Shown here: positions 24,918 to 34,302 of the stretch, one piece after another
Position numbering within the stretch: position 1 is the first letter of the stretch
How the letters are laid out: every line of letters begins with the position of its first letter
NCBI RefSeq assembly: GCF_003148665.1
Contig: NZ_QGGQ01000014.1
Location: forward strand, 1-64,000
Direction of reading: 5' to 3'
DNA length: 64,000 nucleotides
Origin: Maribacter polysiphoniae
GTDB lineage: Bacteria > Bacteroidota > Bacteroidia > Flavobacteriales > Flavobacteriaceae
The notes under the pieces: model-generated
What the model was told of the DNA's origin: nothing
The model's database searches: none
Seen by the model: only the letters and a program-made list of their open reading frames with translations
Translations under genes and position numbers: made by a program

Positions 24918-26751
24918 AGCCTTGTTCTTGTCCTTACCGATAGCTATCGTTACTGCCGGGTTTTTCATAATGGGGAATATGGGTAAAGAGTTTATGCCCT
25001 CGTTGAATGAAGGCTCATTTTTATTGATGCCGACCTCTATGCCCCATGCCGGGGTTGAAGAAAATAAACGTGTTTTACAGCAATTGGATATGGCCGTAGC
25101 AAGCATTCCGGAGATTGAAACCGTTGTGGGCAAAGCGGGAAGAACAGAATCGGCTTTGGATCCCGCACCTCTTTCGATGTATGAGAATATTATTCAGTAT
25201 AAACCTGAATATATGCTGAATGAAAATGGGGAACGCCAACGGTATAAAATCGATGATGGTTTATTCGTAATGAAAGACGGTCGATTGATCCAAAACGAAA
25301 ATATAGCTGTCGGTTCGAGCACTTCGACTACGCTCAGTACAGGCTCTGTCGAGAACAAAACGGTAATTAATTCGATGACGCTCAATGTTACAAATAAACA
25401 ACTGATCCCTGACAATGATGGGGAATTCTACCGCAATTGGCGACCGGAAATTAAATCACCGGATGATATTTGGGAAGAAATCGTACGTGTCACCAAATTA
25501 CCAGGCGTGACCTCTGCTCCCAAGTTGCAGCCCATAGAAACCAGACTGGTGATGCTTCAAACAGGAATGCGCGCACCAATGGGAATAAAGGTAAAAGGTC
25601 AAGATTTAAATCAAATAGAAGCTTTTGGTGTTCAATTGGAAAATATCCTAAAACAGGTCGAGGGTGTAAAACAAGAAGCTGTATTTGCTGACCGTATTGT
25701 TGGTAAACCGTATGTATTGATTGACATTGATAGGGATAGATTGGCCCGCTATGGTATTACGGTACAGGATGTGCAGGATGTATTGAAAGTAGCTGTTGGC
25801 GGAATGGTATTGACCCAAACTGTCGAAGGTAGGGAACGCTATGGGGTGCGGGTACGTTATCCAAGGGAATTAAGGACCAACCCAACAGATTTAAAGCAAA
25901 TCTATATTCCCGATGGGAAAGGCAGTCCGGTACCATTAAGTGAATTGGCAACCATAAGATATGAAAAAGGTCCACAGGTAATCAAAAGTGAAGATACTTT
26001 TTTGGTAGGTTACGTCCTATTCGATAAGTTGAAAGGTTTTGCAGAAGTGAATGTAGTTGAGAATGCACAAATCTTGATTCAACAGAAAATCGATTCCGGG
26101 GAATTAATAGTGCCCAAAGGTGTCAGTTATAAGTTTACGGGTACCTATGAGAGTCAATTACGGGCAGAAAAGACATTATCGGTGGTCGTACCTTTGGCTT
26201 TAGCCATCATATTTTTGATCCTCTATTTCCAATTCCGTTCCATAGCCACATCACTTATGGTGTTTACCGGGATTGCCGTAGCCTTTGCCGGTGGCTTTAT
26301 AATGATTTGGTGCTATGGTCAGGGTTGGTTTTTAAATTTCAATTTATTTGGGGATAACCTGCGCAATCTATTCCAAATACATCCCATTAATTTAAGTGTT
26401 GCGGTTTGGGTCGGGTTTATTGCCCTATTTGGTATTGCAACTGATGACGGCGTTATAATGGCCACTTATTTAACCCAGACTTTTGATAGAAACACCCCTG
26501 AAAACATAAAGGAAATTAAGGATTCGATCGTAGAGGCGGGCGAAAAACGTATTCGTCCTTGTCTTATGACTACGGCAACCACGATTTTGGCATTGTTGCC
26601 TGTATTGACCTCAACAGGGCGTGGAAGTGATATTATGATTCCTATGGCAATTCCAAGTTTTGGCGGAATGTTGATCGCATTGATCACCTTGTTTGTCGTA
26701 CCGGTTTTATATAGCTGGAAACAAGAGTTGCAACTTAAAAAAACAATATAA
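24796..26751 (+). CDS. cusA: CusA/CzcA-type heavy-metal RND pump, C-terminal half (frameshifted)
   Basis: The frame overlaps the first half by 122 bp; the assigned TTG start at 24796 is only the first possible codon. Family sequence begins at WNLIFVSIVCFGLLG and runs through the second porter domain (GKEFMPSLNEGSFLLMPTSMP, Met-rich as in Cu/Ag exporters) and TM7-12 (FGIATDDGVIMATYL). It ends at a TAA that shares a base with the next ATG. Removing one T from the T7 tract joins both parts into a 1276-residue protein, the normal size for flavobacterial CusA. As written the pump is broken. Confidence 0.9.
   Translation: MIKVFFWNLIFVSIVCFGLLGVFTLFRRYYTRILRWCLDHKALFLSLPIAIVTAGFFIMGNMGKEFMPSLNEGSFLLMPTSMPHAGVEENKRVLQQLDMAVASIPEIETVVGKAGRTESALDPAPLSMYENIIQYKPEYMLNENGERQRYKIDDGLFVMKDGRLIQNENIAVGSSTSTTLSTGSVENKTVINSMTLNVTNKQLIPDNDGEFYRNWRPEIKSPDDIWEEIVRVTKLPGVTSAPKLQPIETRLVMLQTGMRAPMGIKVKGQDLNQIEAFGVQLENILKQVEGVKQEAVFADRIVGKPYVLIDIDRDRLARYGITVQDVQDVLKVAVGGMVLTQTVEGRERYGVRVRYPRELRTNPTDLKQIYIPDGKGSPVPLSELATIRYEKGPQVIKSEDTFLVGYVLFDKLKGFAEVNVVENAQILIQQKIDSGELIVPKGVSYKFTGTYESQLRAEKTLSVVVPLALAIIFLILYFQFRSIATSLMVFTGIAVAFAGGFIMIWCYGQGWFLNFNLFGDNLRNLFQIHPINLSVAVWVGFIALFGIATDDGVIMATYLTQTFDRNTPENIKEIKDSIVEAGEKRIRPCLMTTATTILALLPVLTSTGRGSDIMIPMAIPSFGGMLIALITLFVVPVLYSWKQELQLKKTI
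24808..24814 (+). other. cusA: T7 tract, site of the cusA frameshift
   Basis: AGTA is followed by seven Ts and GGAAT. With seven Ts the frame reads S-I-F-L-E-S; with six it reads S-I-F-W-N-L and continues into the downstream half. The change is a single-base insertion in a homopolymer: a mutation, a phase-variable switch, slippage-corrected expression or a sequencing error. Confidence 0.85.
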
Positions 26752-27968
26752 TGAGAAGAATTATTTTATTGGGTATTGGACTCTTGTCCTATGGTTTTAT
26801 AAGTGCACAGCAATTGGAAACACTTATAGAAGAGGCGTTGGCCAATAGTCCGCAGATCCAAAAGTTTGAATTGCAATATAAGATTGCCACCGAAAAAAAG
26901 AACGAAGTGAACACCCTGCCAAATACCGAATTTAGTGTGGGTTACTTTGTAAGTGAACCAGAAACACGAACAGGAGCACAACGCTTTAAAGTATCGGCGA
27001 AACAAATGTTGCCCTGGTTCGGCAATATTACCGCAAGGGAAAATTATGTTGCTTCTTTGGCCGACGTGCAATATGAGGAAATCGTTATAGCGAAAAGAAA
27101 ATTAATAGCCTCGGTTTCACAATCGTACTATAATCTATATGCAAATAAGGCAAAACAAGCCGTTTTGACCGAAAACATCAAACTACTTGGAACTTACGAA
27201 ACATTGGCATTAACATCGGTCGAAGTTGGTAAGGCTTCGGCCGTCGATGTCTTGCGTTTGCAAATGCGCCAAAATGAAATGCAACAATTATCGGATGTTC
27301 TGGGCCAACAATTTCTTGCCGAACAAACCGCTTTCAACAATCTTTTAAATCGGGAAAAAGCTATGGTTGTTCATGTGGTCGATGAATTGGATATCCCTTC
27401 GGAGGATTTTGAATCCGCTATCGAAAATTTGGCATTGCACCCTGAATTGTTGAAATACGATAAACTCTATCAATCCGTAACACAATCAGAATTATTAAAT
27501 CAAAAGGAAAGCAGTCCAATGTTCGGTTTTGGATTGGATTATATTAATGTAAACGAGCGACCGGATATGGATTTCAGTGATAACGGAAAGGATATCATTA
27601 TGCCAATGGTTTCCTTGTCAATACCGATTTTCAATAAAAAATTTAAATCCAAAACCAAACAAAACGAGTGGCAAAAACAGGAAATCGTAGCGCAAAAGCA
27701 AGAACGCTTAAATATGCTGCAAACGCTATTGGATAAAGCGCTAAATGAAAGAATTTCAGCACGGATAAGTTATGTGACACAAGCCAAGAACTTAAAGCAA
27801 GCCAAAAATGCGGAATCTATTTTAATCAAGAACTATGAAACGGGTACGATAGATTTCAATGATGTATTGGATATCCAGGAATTGCAATTGAAGTTTCAAA
27901 TGAACCAAATTGAATCTATTAAGAATTATTATGTTCAAACAACTATCATAAATTATTTAAGTAATTAA
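26751..27968 (+). CDS. TolC-family outer-membrane channel of the metal efflux system
   Basis: 405 residues with signal peptide (MRRIILLGIGLLSYGFISAQ) and the two OEP repeats of TolC-like proteins, rich in long helices (e.g. LTSVEVGKASAVDVLRLQMR and NYETGTIDFNDVLDIQELQL). It forms the outer-membrane duct for the RND pump. The ATG shares one base with the pump stop (TAATG), so translation is coupled. It is at the short end for TolC-type proteins, which is usual for CusC/CzcC partners in this phylum. Confidence 0.92.
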   Translation: MRRIILLGIGLLSYGFISAQQLETLIEEALANSPQIQKFELQYKIATEKKNEVNTLPNTEFSVGYFVSEPETRTGAQRFKVSAKQMLPWFGNITARENYVASLADVQYEEIVIAKRKLIASVSQSYYNLYANKAKQAVLTENIKLLGTYETLALTSVEVGKASAVDVLRLQMRQNEMQQLSDVLGQQFLAEQTAFNNLLNREKAMVVHVVDELDIPSEDFESAIENLALHPELLKYDKLYQSVTQSELLNQKESSPMFGFGLDYINVNERPDMDFSDNGKDIIMPMVSLSIPIFNKKFKSKTKQNEWQKQEIVAQKQERLNMLQTLLDKALNERISARISYVTQAKNLKQAKNAESILIKNYETGTIDFNDVLDIQELQLKFQMNQIESIKNYYVQTTIINYLSN

Positions 27969-27970
27969 AC

Positions 27971-29746
27971 ATGAAAAAATATATCATATATATTGGGATA
28001 TTGGGTGCAGGATTCTTTTTAGGATGGTTGCTCTTTAGCAGTTCATCAACGAATGAAATAAAGCATGATCACGATAGGGTAACCGAAACCGATCAAATGT
28101 GGACGTGCTCCATGCATCCTCAGATTATGCAACCAGAACCCGGGGAATGTCCTATTTGTGGCATGGATCTGATTCCAGCATCGGGTGTCTCAGAAGGATT
28201 ATTGGCAGATCAATTCAGGTTAACTGAGAATGCCATGGCATTGGCAAACATTCAAACGTCAATTGTCGGGAATGGTAACGCAATGGACAATACAATCAAA
28301 CTGTCCGGAAAGATTGTTGAAAATGAGGAGGCTAATGCTGTTCAAGTCAGTTATTTTTCAGGAAGGATAGAACGCCTTAATGTGAATTTTACAGGTGAGG
28401 AAGTTCGTAAAGGACAATTACTGGCAACGATCTATTCCCCAGAATTGTATGCCGCCCAACAAGAATTGATTACAGCGGCGTCTTTAAAAGAATCGCAACC
28501 TGCATTATATAAAGCAGTTCGTAATAAATTGAAATTATGGAAGCTCTCTGATAATCAAATCAATCAAATTGAGGAAACGGGAAAAGTAAAAGAAAACTTT
28601 CCTGTATATGCAACGGTTTCAGGAACAGTTACGGAAAAATTAGTGGAACAAGGTGATTATATAAAGCAAGGTCAACCTTTGCTTAAAATCGCAAACCTAA
28701 ACACCGTTTGGGCATATTTTGATGTTTATGAAAATCAAATCGACCAATTTAAAAAAGGACAGGAAATTTCCATAACGACAAATGCGTACGGCAATACATC
28801 ATTTAAAGGGAAAGTGGATTTTATCGATCCCGTCTTGGATAATAGTACAAGAACCTTGAATTTACGGGTGGTACTTCACAACAAAAACGGAGTATTAAAA
28901 CCAGGAATGTTCGTTCAGGGAAAAATCAAGGGTGTTACCCCAAGCATAGGACAGTCAATGATAATTCCGTCCTCGGCCGTTTTATGGACAGGGGAACGTT
29001 CTGTGGTATATTTAAAGAAAAATGCCACCCAACCTGTTTTTGAGATGCGTGAAATTTCATTGGGCAAACAAATCGGGGATAATCAAGAAGTTTTGGAAGG
29101 GTTGGACAATGGCGATGAAATAGTAACCCATGGAGCATTTACCGTTGATGCGGCAGCACAATTACAAGGCAAAAAATCCATGATGAACAAAGAAGGGGGT
29201 AAAGTCAAGACGGGCCATGGGGAACATCTTGGTATGGGAGGTACCGCTGTGGTAAACAAGACGGGCGGACATTTCAATAAGAATGAAAGGGTAAGTGTAT
29301 CAAAGGACTTTCAAAATCAATTGAAAGCGGTTTATGGAGCTTATTTAAAAATGGCGAATGCTTTGGCCAAAGAGGATTCCAAAATAGTACAGTCAGAATC
29401 AAAAAGGGTATTGTATACGCTATCTCTGGTAGATATGAAACTAGTTACGGTTAAAGAGGCACATAATCATTGGATGTCGTTGGCAAATGAAATAAGGACA
29501 TCTGCTACTTCAATTCTAAATTCAACGGACATTTCGGAACAAAGAAATCATTTTAAACATCTTTCGTCCCACTTGATCAATGCACTCCAGTTATTTGGTG
29601 TCAATGAAAAAGTATACGTGGAATTCTGTCCCATGGCAGATACGAATAAAGGAGCGTATTGGTTGAGTAAGAATAAAGAAGTAGTCAACCCCTATTTTGG
29701 GGATGCGATGCTTACCTGTGGTGAAGTAAAACAAATAATAGAATAA
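27971..29746 (+). CDS. cusB: CusB-type periplasmic adaptor with HMBD and DUF3347 domains
   Basis: 591 residues in three parts. Residues 1-25 are a membrane anchor. Residues 43-70 are a heavy-metal-binding domain (WTCSMHPQI...CPICGMDL). The middle is the membrane-fusion core (barrel-sandwich, beta-barrel: VSYFSGRIERLNVNFTGEEV, TVWAYFDVYENQI). The last 150 residues are DUF3347, ending in CPMAD and NPYFGDAMLTCGEV with possible metal-binding Cys/Met. It bridges pump and channel and may hand over metal directly. It begins 2 bp after the channel gene. Confidence 0.92.
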   Translation: MKKYIIYIGILGAGFFLGWLLFSSSSTNEIKHDHDRVTETDQMWTCSMHPQIMQPEPGECPICGMDLIPASGVSEGLLADQFRLTENAMALANIQTSIVGNGNAMDNTIKLSGKIVENEEANAVQVSYFSGRIERLNVNFTGEEVRKGQLLATIYSPELYAAQQELITAASLKESQPALYKAVRNKLKLWKLSDNQINQIEETGKVKENFPVYATVSGTVTEKLVEQGDYIKQGQPLLKIANLNTVWAYFDVYENQIDQFKKGQEISITTNAYGNTSFKGKVDFIDPVLDNSTRTLNLRVVLHNKNGVLKPGMFVQGKIKGVTPSIGQSMIIPSSAVLWTGERSVVYLKKNATQPVFEMREISLGKQIGDNQEVLEGLDNGDEIVTHGAFTVDAAAQLQGKKSMMNKEGGKVKTGHGEHLGMGGTAVVNKTGGHFNKNERVSVSKDFQNQLKAVYGAYLKMANALAKEDSKIVQSESKRVLYTLSLVDMKLVTVKEAHNHWMSLANEIRTSATSILNSTDISEQRNHFKHLSSHLINALQLFGVNEKVYVEFCPMADTNKGAYWLSKNKEVVNPYFGDAMLTCGEVKQIIE

Positions 29747-29763
29747 TCATAAAATGCTAAATA

Positions 29764-29865
29764 ATGAAGAAATTGATGTTAAGTAGGGCTCAATTCGTGG
29801 CAATGGATTTACTAAGTTTTAGGAGTGAAAACAACCAACCAAAAGAAACTATATCCGTAGCTTAA
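29764..29865 (+). pseudogene. Probable remnant of a small secreted metal-operon protein
   Basis: A 33-codon frame, MKKLMLSRAQFVAMDLLSF..., 17 bp after cusB. The first 20 residues and the SENNQPKE stretch look like the leader and linker of the small exported metal-binding proteins that commonly follow cusB in this family, but a stop cuts it short and Arg interrupts the hydrophobic core. It is either a truncated remnant or a chance frame. Confidence 0.35.
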
Positions 29866-29872
29866 ATGTTTT

Positions 29873-30295
29873 TCACTTTCGTTTTTTCAGCCAATTGTCC
29901 AACGGTTGCAAAAAGGAATTGATAAGAACGATAAGTGCCGTACAGATCAAGGTTTCCATAAAAAAACCAGAAGCAGCGATACAGCCTATGGCGGCACTAC
30001 ACCAAATGGTCGCAGCGGAACCCAATCCATGAACATCCGTTCCTTCCCTAAAGATTATGCCTGCCCCCAAAAAGCCTACCCCTGTCACGACTTGTGCAAT
30101 AATTCTTGACACATCGATAGTTGATTCATCCGCTTTCATTAAAAAGGATAATAAAACAAAGATGGCAGCTCCGGTAGCAACGAGCATATTTGTTTTTAAA
30201 CCTGCGGTTTTATGATGCCACTGTCGTTCAAATCCAATGGCCAATCCGGCCAATAAAGCAACAATAAGGCGTGTGGTGAAATCTGTGATTGTCAT
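29873..30295 (-). CDS. MgtC/SapB family membrane protein
   Basis: 140 residues with four hydrophobic segments and the family pattern: LLAGLAIGFERQWHHKTAGLKTNMLV, VGFLGAGIIFREG and GLGSAATIWCSAAIG. Only the N-terminal membrane domain is present; the C-terminal ACT-like domain of Salmonella MgtC is missing, as in most small homologues. These proteins are tied to magnesium limitation and membrane-potential control, exact function unsettled. It is convergent with the metal efflux operon, so grouping with that operon is not implied. Confidence 0.9.
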   Translation of the reverse strand: MTITDFTTRLIVALLAGLAIGFERQWHHKTAGLKTNMLVATGAAIFVLLSFLMKADESTIDVSRIIAQVVTGVGFLGAGIIFREGTDVHGLGSAATIWCSAAIGCIAASGFFMETLICTALIVLINSFLQPLDNWLKKRK

Positions 30296-30409
30296 GATAA
30301 CCTATTATGGAATAAAGATAAATGATTATTCCATACACATTGGCCCCTTTTCGAACCTAGGGAATATCATAAGTGTTCCTGTGCCATGACTTTTGGGAAT
30401 GGGGTATAA

Positions 30410-30442
30410 AAAAAGCCCTAACGGTTACCGTCAGGGCTTTTT
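30410..30442 (-). terminator. Terminator of the cold-shock gene
   Basis: AAAAAGCCCT (30410-30419) pairs with AGGGCTTTTT (30433-30442), with an inner ACGG/CCGT stem and a 3-base loop. It lies 18 bp after the cold-shock stop on the minus strand. Confidence 0.88.
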
Positions 30443-30459
30443 GAAACTTGAAGTATATG

Positions 30460-30651
30460 TTAGATAACTTTTACGTTCACTGCATTTAATCCTTTGTTTC
30501 CTTCTTGAAGGTCAAATTCAACTTCGTCGCCTTCACGAATCTCGTCTACTAATCCTGAAACGTGTACAAAGTGGTCTTTTTCAACTCCTTCTTCAGTTAT
30601 GAATCCAAAACCTTTTGTGTCGTTGAAAAATTTTACTGTTCCTTTACTCAT
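30460..30651 (-). CDS. Cold-shock domain protein
   Basis: 63 residues from the ATG at 30651 (MSKGTVKFFNDTKGFGFI); a frame extending 23 codons upstream is not cold-shock sequence. RNP1 (KGFGFI) and an RNP2-like DHFVHVSGL are present; the usual first residues of RNP2 are changed (KDHFVHV). It is a single-stranded RNA/DNA-binding chaperone. The AT-rich leader before it (30652-30760) is probably transcribed, as is usual for csp genes. Confidence 0.95.
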   Translation of the reverse strand: MSKGTVKFFNDTKGFGFITEEGVEKDHFVHVSGLVDEIREGDEVEFDLQEGNKGLNAVNVKVI

Positions 30652-31078
30652 TGTAATGTAATTTAATTTATTATAATTTATTGTTTGCAAAGATGGTGCC
30701 ATTTTTTCGACGGACAACATTTTAATTGGTTTCTTTTCAATTAATTATGTCTAGCCGCTAGGGTTATCTACTATTGTTTTTAAGCTATTCCCTTTATCAC
30801 TTGATGGTTACAGCGTTTTACCGCATCCAAAACTTACTTCGATTATTATTGGCATAACGGGTGTCAAAAACCGGATTCACATCGTTTTTAGCGGTAAATG
30901 ATCGACTGAAATGAAATGTGGGGTCTTCCTGCGGATGCATCTAATCGAAAAATCCCCATCTTTTACACTATACTTATAAGGCAAACGTTTCTGCAATAAC
31001 GGCTACAACCATTATCCATACCTGTTACAATTTGATTTATGGTTGTTGTTTCCGGTTAACCTTGATTATAGTATTCCC
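30652..31078. other. Divergent promoter region, cold-shock gene and beta-helix lipoprotein
   Basis: 427 bp between two divergent starts. No further gene is recognisable in it. It should hold both promoters, but no clear paired TTG and TAnnTTTG boxes were found for either side. Confidence 0.5.
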
Positions 31079-32455
31079 ATGAAGCACCTATCTTACTACC
31101 TACTGATGTTTGTCCTTATCTTTAATACGTCTTGCAGCCATGATGATTCCGATGCAAACGGAACAAGTACTCCCGATCAGGAGGATTTGGATGCAGAAGG
31201 TTTGCCGATTCGACTTTTTAGTGCACAATTGCCGCAAATTCCGACAGCCAATGAATATACGATCGAATTGGAGCGTTGGGATATTCCGAATACGAATACC
31301 GACGCTGCCAAGACCACTGCCAATCTACAGGCGGCTATTGATTGGGCCCATGATGAAGGTTACACCCGCGTAGTTTTGCCTGCCGGTGAATATTTGGTAG
31401 GTGAGGATATCAATGATATTTATTATGGGGGCATTGATATTTTCGGTAATACCGAATTCGTTTTCAGTGAAGGTGCCGTTTTGGCCATCGATACCAATGA
31501 TAAATGGAATTACTGCGTATTGCGCTTAAACGGCGATAATATCATCGTTCGTGATGGTGTCATCAAAGGGGAACGCGATACCCATGTTTTTACCCCGCGT
31601 GAGGATGGTAAGACCGCCCATGATGAAGGACACGGTATCTGCGTTTGGGGCAATAACAATGTCTTGATCCAAAACATGGAAATACACAGTTTAACCGGTG
31701 ATGGTTCTTTGGTGCTCGATTCCAACGATGTTACTTTTGTCGATAACAACATCTATAACAACAGACGTCAGGGTATTTCAATAGTGGGTGGTGTACGGAT
31801 TGAAATAAAGGACAATGAAATTCATCATATAAAGGGAACCTCCCCTCAGTTTGGAATCGATATTGAAGGCCCTGGTCGTGTTGACGAGGATATTTTGATA
31901 CAGGACAATTATTTTCATCACAATTCCGGTGGTGATATTGTAAATGCCACGGGTGGGAATGTCTATATTCTAGATAATGTGATGGAACAAGGTGATGGCA
32001 GTGAATATACTGACGGACCTATAGTTAGCTGGCATAAAACACATAATATTATTGCCCGAAACACGGTTACCATGATCAGTGGCTCTGCCAACGGTCGGTT
32101 GGGGTATATACAATACTCCCACGGTGGTGACAAGGGACATCATAGAGCGACGTATGTGCATGACAATATCATGAATAATTGTGGAATGTACATGTATAAA
32201 AGTGCTGATGCCGATGTGCGACGCAACCAATTCCTAGGGTACTTTTTGGCATTCTCAGATTTTGATAATGCCGTGTTGGTCGATAACCTGGTTACCTATT
32301 CCGAGGAATATACGAATCTTAGATATTGTTGGTCGTACCGTTTTAAAAATACCACAGGCTTCGCTAGTGGCAATTATCTAGGTGATCAACTTGAGGAATT
32401 GCCCCTATCGGAAAACGAGCCCTATACCATGCAATGTGTATTGGATGGTTGGTAG
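31079..32455 (+). CDS. Right-handed parallel beta-helix lipoprotein
   Basis: 458 residues from ATG 31079 (MKHLSYYLLMFVLIFNTSC, lipid Cys19). The Cys is followed by SHDDSD, an acidic stretch of the sort that sends lipoproteins to the cell surface in flavobacteria. The body starts with TTANLQAAIDWAHDEGYTRVVLPAGEYLV, the entry strand of pectate-lyase-like helices, and continues through repeated turns (NNNVLIQNMEIHSL, DNNIYNNRRQGISI, IEIKDNEIHHIKG). Such folds bind or cut acidic polysaccharides, but no catalytic triad can be assigned. Polysaccharide lyase, epimerase or binding role remain open. Confidence 0.8.
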   Translation: MKHLSYYLLMFVLIFNTSCSHDDSDANGTSTPDQEDLDAEGLPIRLFSAQLPQIPTANEYTIELERWDIPNTNTDAAKTTANLQAAIDWAHDEGYTRVVLPAGEYLVGEDINDIYYGGIDIFGNTEFVFSEGAVLAIDTNDKWNYCVLRLNGDNIIVRDGVIKGERDTHVFTPREDGKTAHDEGHGICVWGNNNVLIQNMEIHSLTGDGSLVLDSNDVTFVDNNIYNNRRQGISIVGGVRIEIKDNEIHHIKGTSPQFGIDIEGPGRVDEDILIQDNYFHHNSGGDIVNATGGNVYILDNVMEQGDGSEYTDGPIVSWHKTHNIIARNTVTMISGSANGRLGYIQYSHGGDKGHHRATYVHDNIMNNCGMYMYKSADADVRRNQFLGYFLAFSDFDNAVLVDNLVTYSEEYTNLRYCWSYRFKNTTGFASGNYLGDQLEELPLSENEPYTMQCVLDGW

Positions 32456-32569
32456 TACGGGATGTCAAATACCCAAAAGACTTAGTATAAGCCTATGTTA
32501 CCCCTGAAAGGAAATTGTTAGGAATACGGGTGCGCCACGGAATTCCCGTGTCTTTATGGAATTGGATTG

Positions 32570-33376
32570 CTATTCGAGGGGTATTGACAATAATGGGATA
32601 TTCAATCCCGAGGCCATTACCCTTGTTTTGCTCTTATGCATTATTGATTCCCAAAAACCATATTTTTTTGGCATCATTACCAATAATTCAGCCTTCGATT
32701 TGGTGATTTCCTTTTCTAAAACATCAATAACCGAATTCGACTTAACATTCTTATAAAAGAGTGTCACATCCTTTAGTCCTTTGTCAATCGAGTCATTGCT
32801 AAGGTTTCTTAACTGGTCAAGCTCCTGTTCCACATAAAAGACAGTGACTTCCGATTTTAGTTGCACCGCTATCTGCCGTAATTTGGCCAATGTTTTCAAC
32901 GGTATGTCTTCCAACAAATCACAAGCAAAGAGGATTTTTTTCAAGGCAGTGAATTTTGCATGTATCGGAATGGCCAAAACAGGAAACCGTTTCATACTGA
33001 TCAAAGCCGTTGCCGGGTTCCCCAGTAAATTCTGTTCTATGGATTTCGGGGACATCCCGATAACCAAAAATCTGCAGTCATGGACTTTCATTAGGTGGTC
33101 CACTTCCTGGTCCAAACTAGTAAAACTGGTCTTGTAGGTTACGTCAATACCGAATTTTTGAATTATATCTTGGGCCGTTTCCTTTAATTTCTCCCTATTC
33201 TTATCCATTAAGATCTCTACGTTTGTTGCAGATACCCTGGCATTTGAAGCATGGATAGGGAGTCTGAAAGCATTGAAAAGAATAAGTTTGGTATTAAGGT
33301 GTTTCGCTAGGGAAGCAGCATAGCGAACTGCGTTATCGGATAATTTGGAAAAATTCGTGGCAACTAGGATACTCAT
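32570..33376 (-). CDS. Universal stress protein with two UspA domains
   Basis: 268 residues: a first UspA domain (MSILVATNFSKLSDNAVRYA) ending near FPVLAIP, and a second starting ALKKILFACDLLED and ending IPLLSIPLE. The ATP-binding G-x2-G-x9-G signature is degenerate in both halves (VIGMSPKSIEQNLLGN in the first), so nucleotide binding is uncertain. Tandem UspA proteins respond to starvation, redox or respiratory stress. It is monocistronic; a -7-like TAATTTTG is seen on the minus strand at 33408-33401. Confidence 0.88.
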   Translation of the reverse strand: MSILVATNFSKLSDNAVRYAASLAKHLNTKLILFNAFRLPIHASNARVSATNVEILMDKNREKLKETAQDIIQKFGIDVTYKTSFTSLDQEVDHLMKVHDCRFLVIGMSPKSIEQNLLGNPATALISMKRFPVLAIPIHAKFTALKKILFACDLLEDIPLKTLAKLRQIAVQLKSEVTVFYVEQELDQLRNLSNDSIDKGLKDVTLFYKNVKSNSVIDVLEKEITKSKAELLVMMPKKYGFWESIMHKSKTRVMASGLNIPLLSIPLE

Positions 33377-33544
33377 GGATTATATTGATTGTAGAACAAA
33401 CAAAATTAATACATTCCAACCAAAAATAGTTAGTCGGGAAAAGGGTTTTATTGGTCAAAAACAAGGATTCCCTACAGTGGAAACCGGTAGTAATGATTTG
33501 TGATAATCTATGTTGGATATCGCTATACTACGCTAATTTATGGC

Positions 33545-33578
33545 AAAAAAAAGGAAGGTGTGTTGACCTTCCTTTTTT
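33545..33578 (-). terminator. Terminator of the FKBP gene
   Basis: AAGGAAGGT and ACCTTCCTT form a 9-bp stem extended by A and T runs, with a GTGTTG loop, 27 bp after the FKBP stop. The T-run on the minus strand fits termination of that gene. Confidence 0.82.
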
Positions 33579-33604
33579 ATTAAAGTTGTTTATTCCGAAC
33601 TTAT

Positions 33605-34033
33605 TTATTTGATTTCAACCAATTGAAGTTCAAAGGTCAGATCTTGACCGGCCAAGGGATGGTTGGCATCGATGATTATATCGGCCTCGTTCACTTCGGC
33701 CACACGTAATGGCTGCTCTGTTCCATCAGGATTTTTGGCCATTAGCGCCATACCTACTTCCGGAACCATACCTTCGGGAAGCTCTTCTTTCTTTACCCGT
33801 TGAAAAAGTTCCTTTTGTACCTCACCATAAGCCTCTTCCTTTGGAATGGTAATGGTCTTTTTTTCATTGATTTCCATTTCGATAAGGCCTTTTTCAAAAC
33901 CTGGTATCAAGGCGCCTTGGCCCAAGGTCACCTCTAAAGGGTCTCTATCCACCGAACTGTCAAAAACCTGACCGTCACCTAATTTTCCTGTGTAGTGTAC
34001 TTTGACCGTATCGTTGGCCTTAACTTTACTCAT
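33605..34033 (-). CDS. FKBP-type peptidyl-prolyl isomerase, SlyD-like
   Basis: 142 residues from ATG 34033 (MSKVKANDTVKVHYTGKLGDG). The FKBP core (LGQGALIPGFEKGLIEM) is followed by an inserted flap domain (IPKEEAYGEVQKELFQRVKKEELPEG) and a return to FKBP (NHPLAGQDLTFELQLVEI). This is the SlyD architecture, without the His/Cys-rich metal tail of E. coli SlyD. It is a cytosolic folding helper. The promoter upstream matches the full consensus. Confidence 0.93.
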   Translation of the reverse strand: MSKVKANDTVKVHYTGKLGDGQVFDSSVDRDPLEVTLGQGALIPGFEKGLIEMEINEKKTITIPKEEAYGEVQKELFQRVKKEELPEGMVPEVGMALMAKNPDGTEQPLRVAEVNEADIIIDANHPLAGQDLTFELQLVEIK

Positions 34034-34075
34034 AAACTGAATTTTCAAAAATTTAACTTATTTCTTTATTGTCCG

Positions 34076-34103
34076 CAAAATTAAAGGCTATATAATGGCT
34101 CAA
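34076..34103 (-). promoter_or_regulatory. Predicted promoter of the FKBP gene
   Basis: Minus strand TTG (34103-34101), 17-base spacer, TAATTTTG (34083-34076), a full match to the flavobacterial consensus. It lies 42 bp before the ATG. Confidence 0.6.
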
Positions 34104-34264
34104 AGAATAATTTGCGTAAAATCTTCAAAAAAGAGCGGTTTTATGGGTATTTTATAAAGCTTTTGTACTTATTCATGACCATAATGAAGTTGTGAATAAG
34201 GTTTTTTGGATACTATCGGACTGATTATTGGAGGATTGGTGGGGAAACAATTCACCAAAAACTT

Positions 34265-34297
34265 TTGGGATTGCCCCTTTTAAATCACATACCTTTG
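34265..34297 (+). promoter_or_regulatory. Predicted promoter of rlmF
   Basis: TTG (34265-34267), 22-base spacer, TACCTTTG (34290-34297). The box ends 5 bp before the ATG, so the transcript would start at or near the start codon and be leaderless or nearly so. It also shows that the longer in-frame start at 34228 is not used from this promoter. Confidence 0.5.
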
Positions 34298-34302
34298 CCA
34301 TT

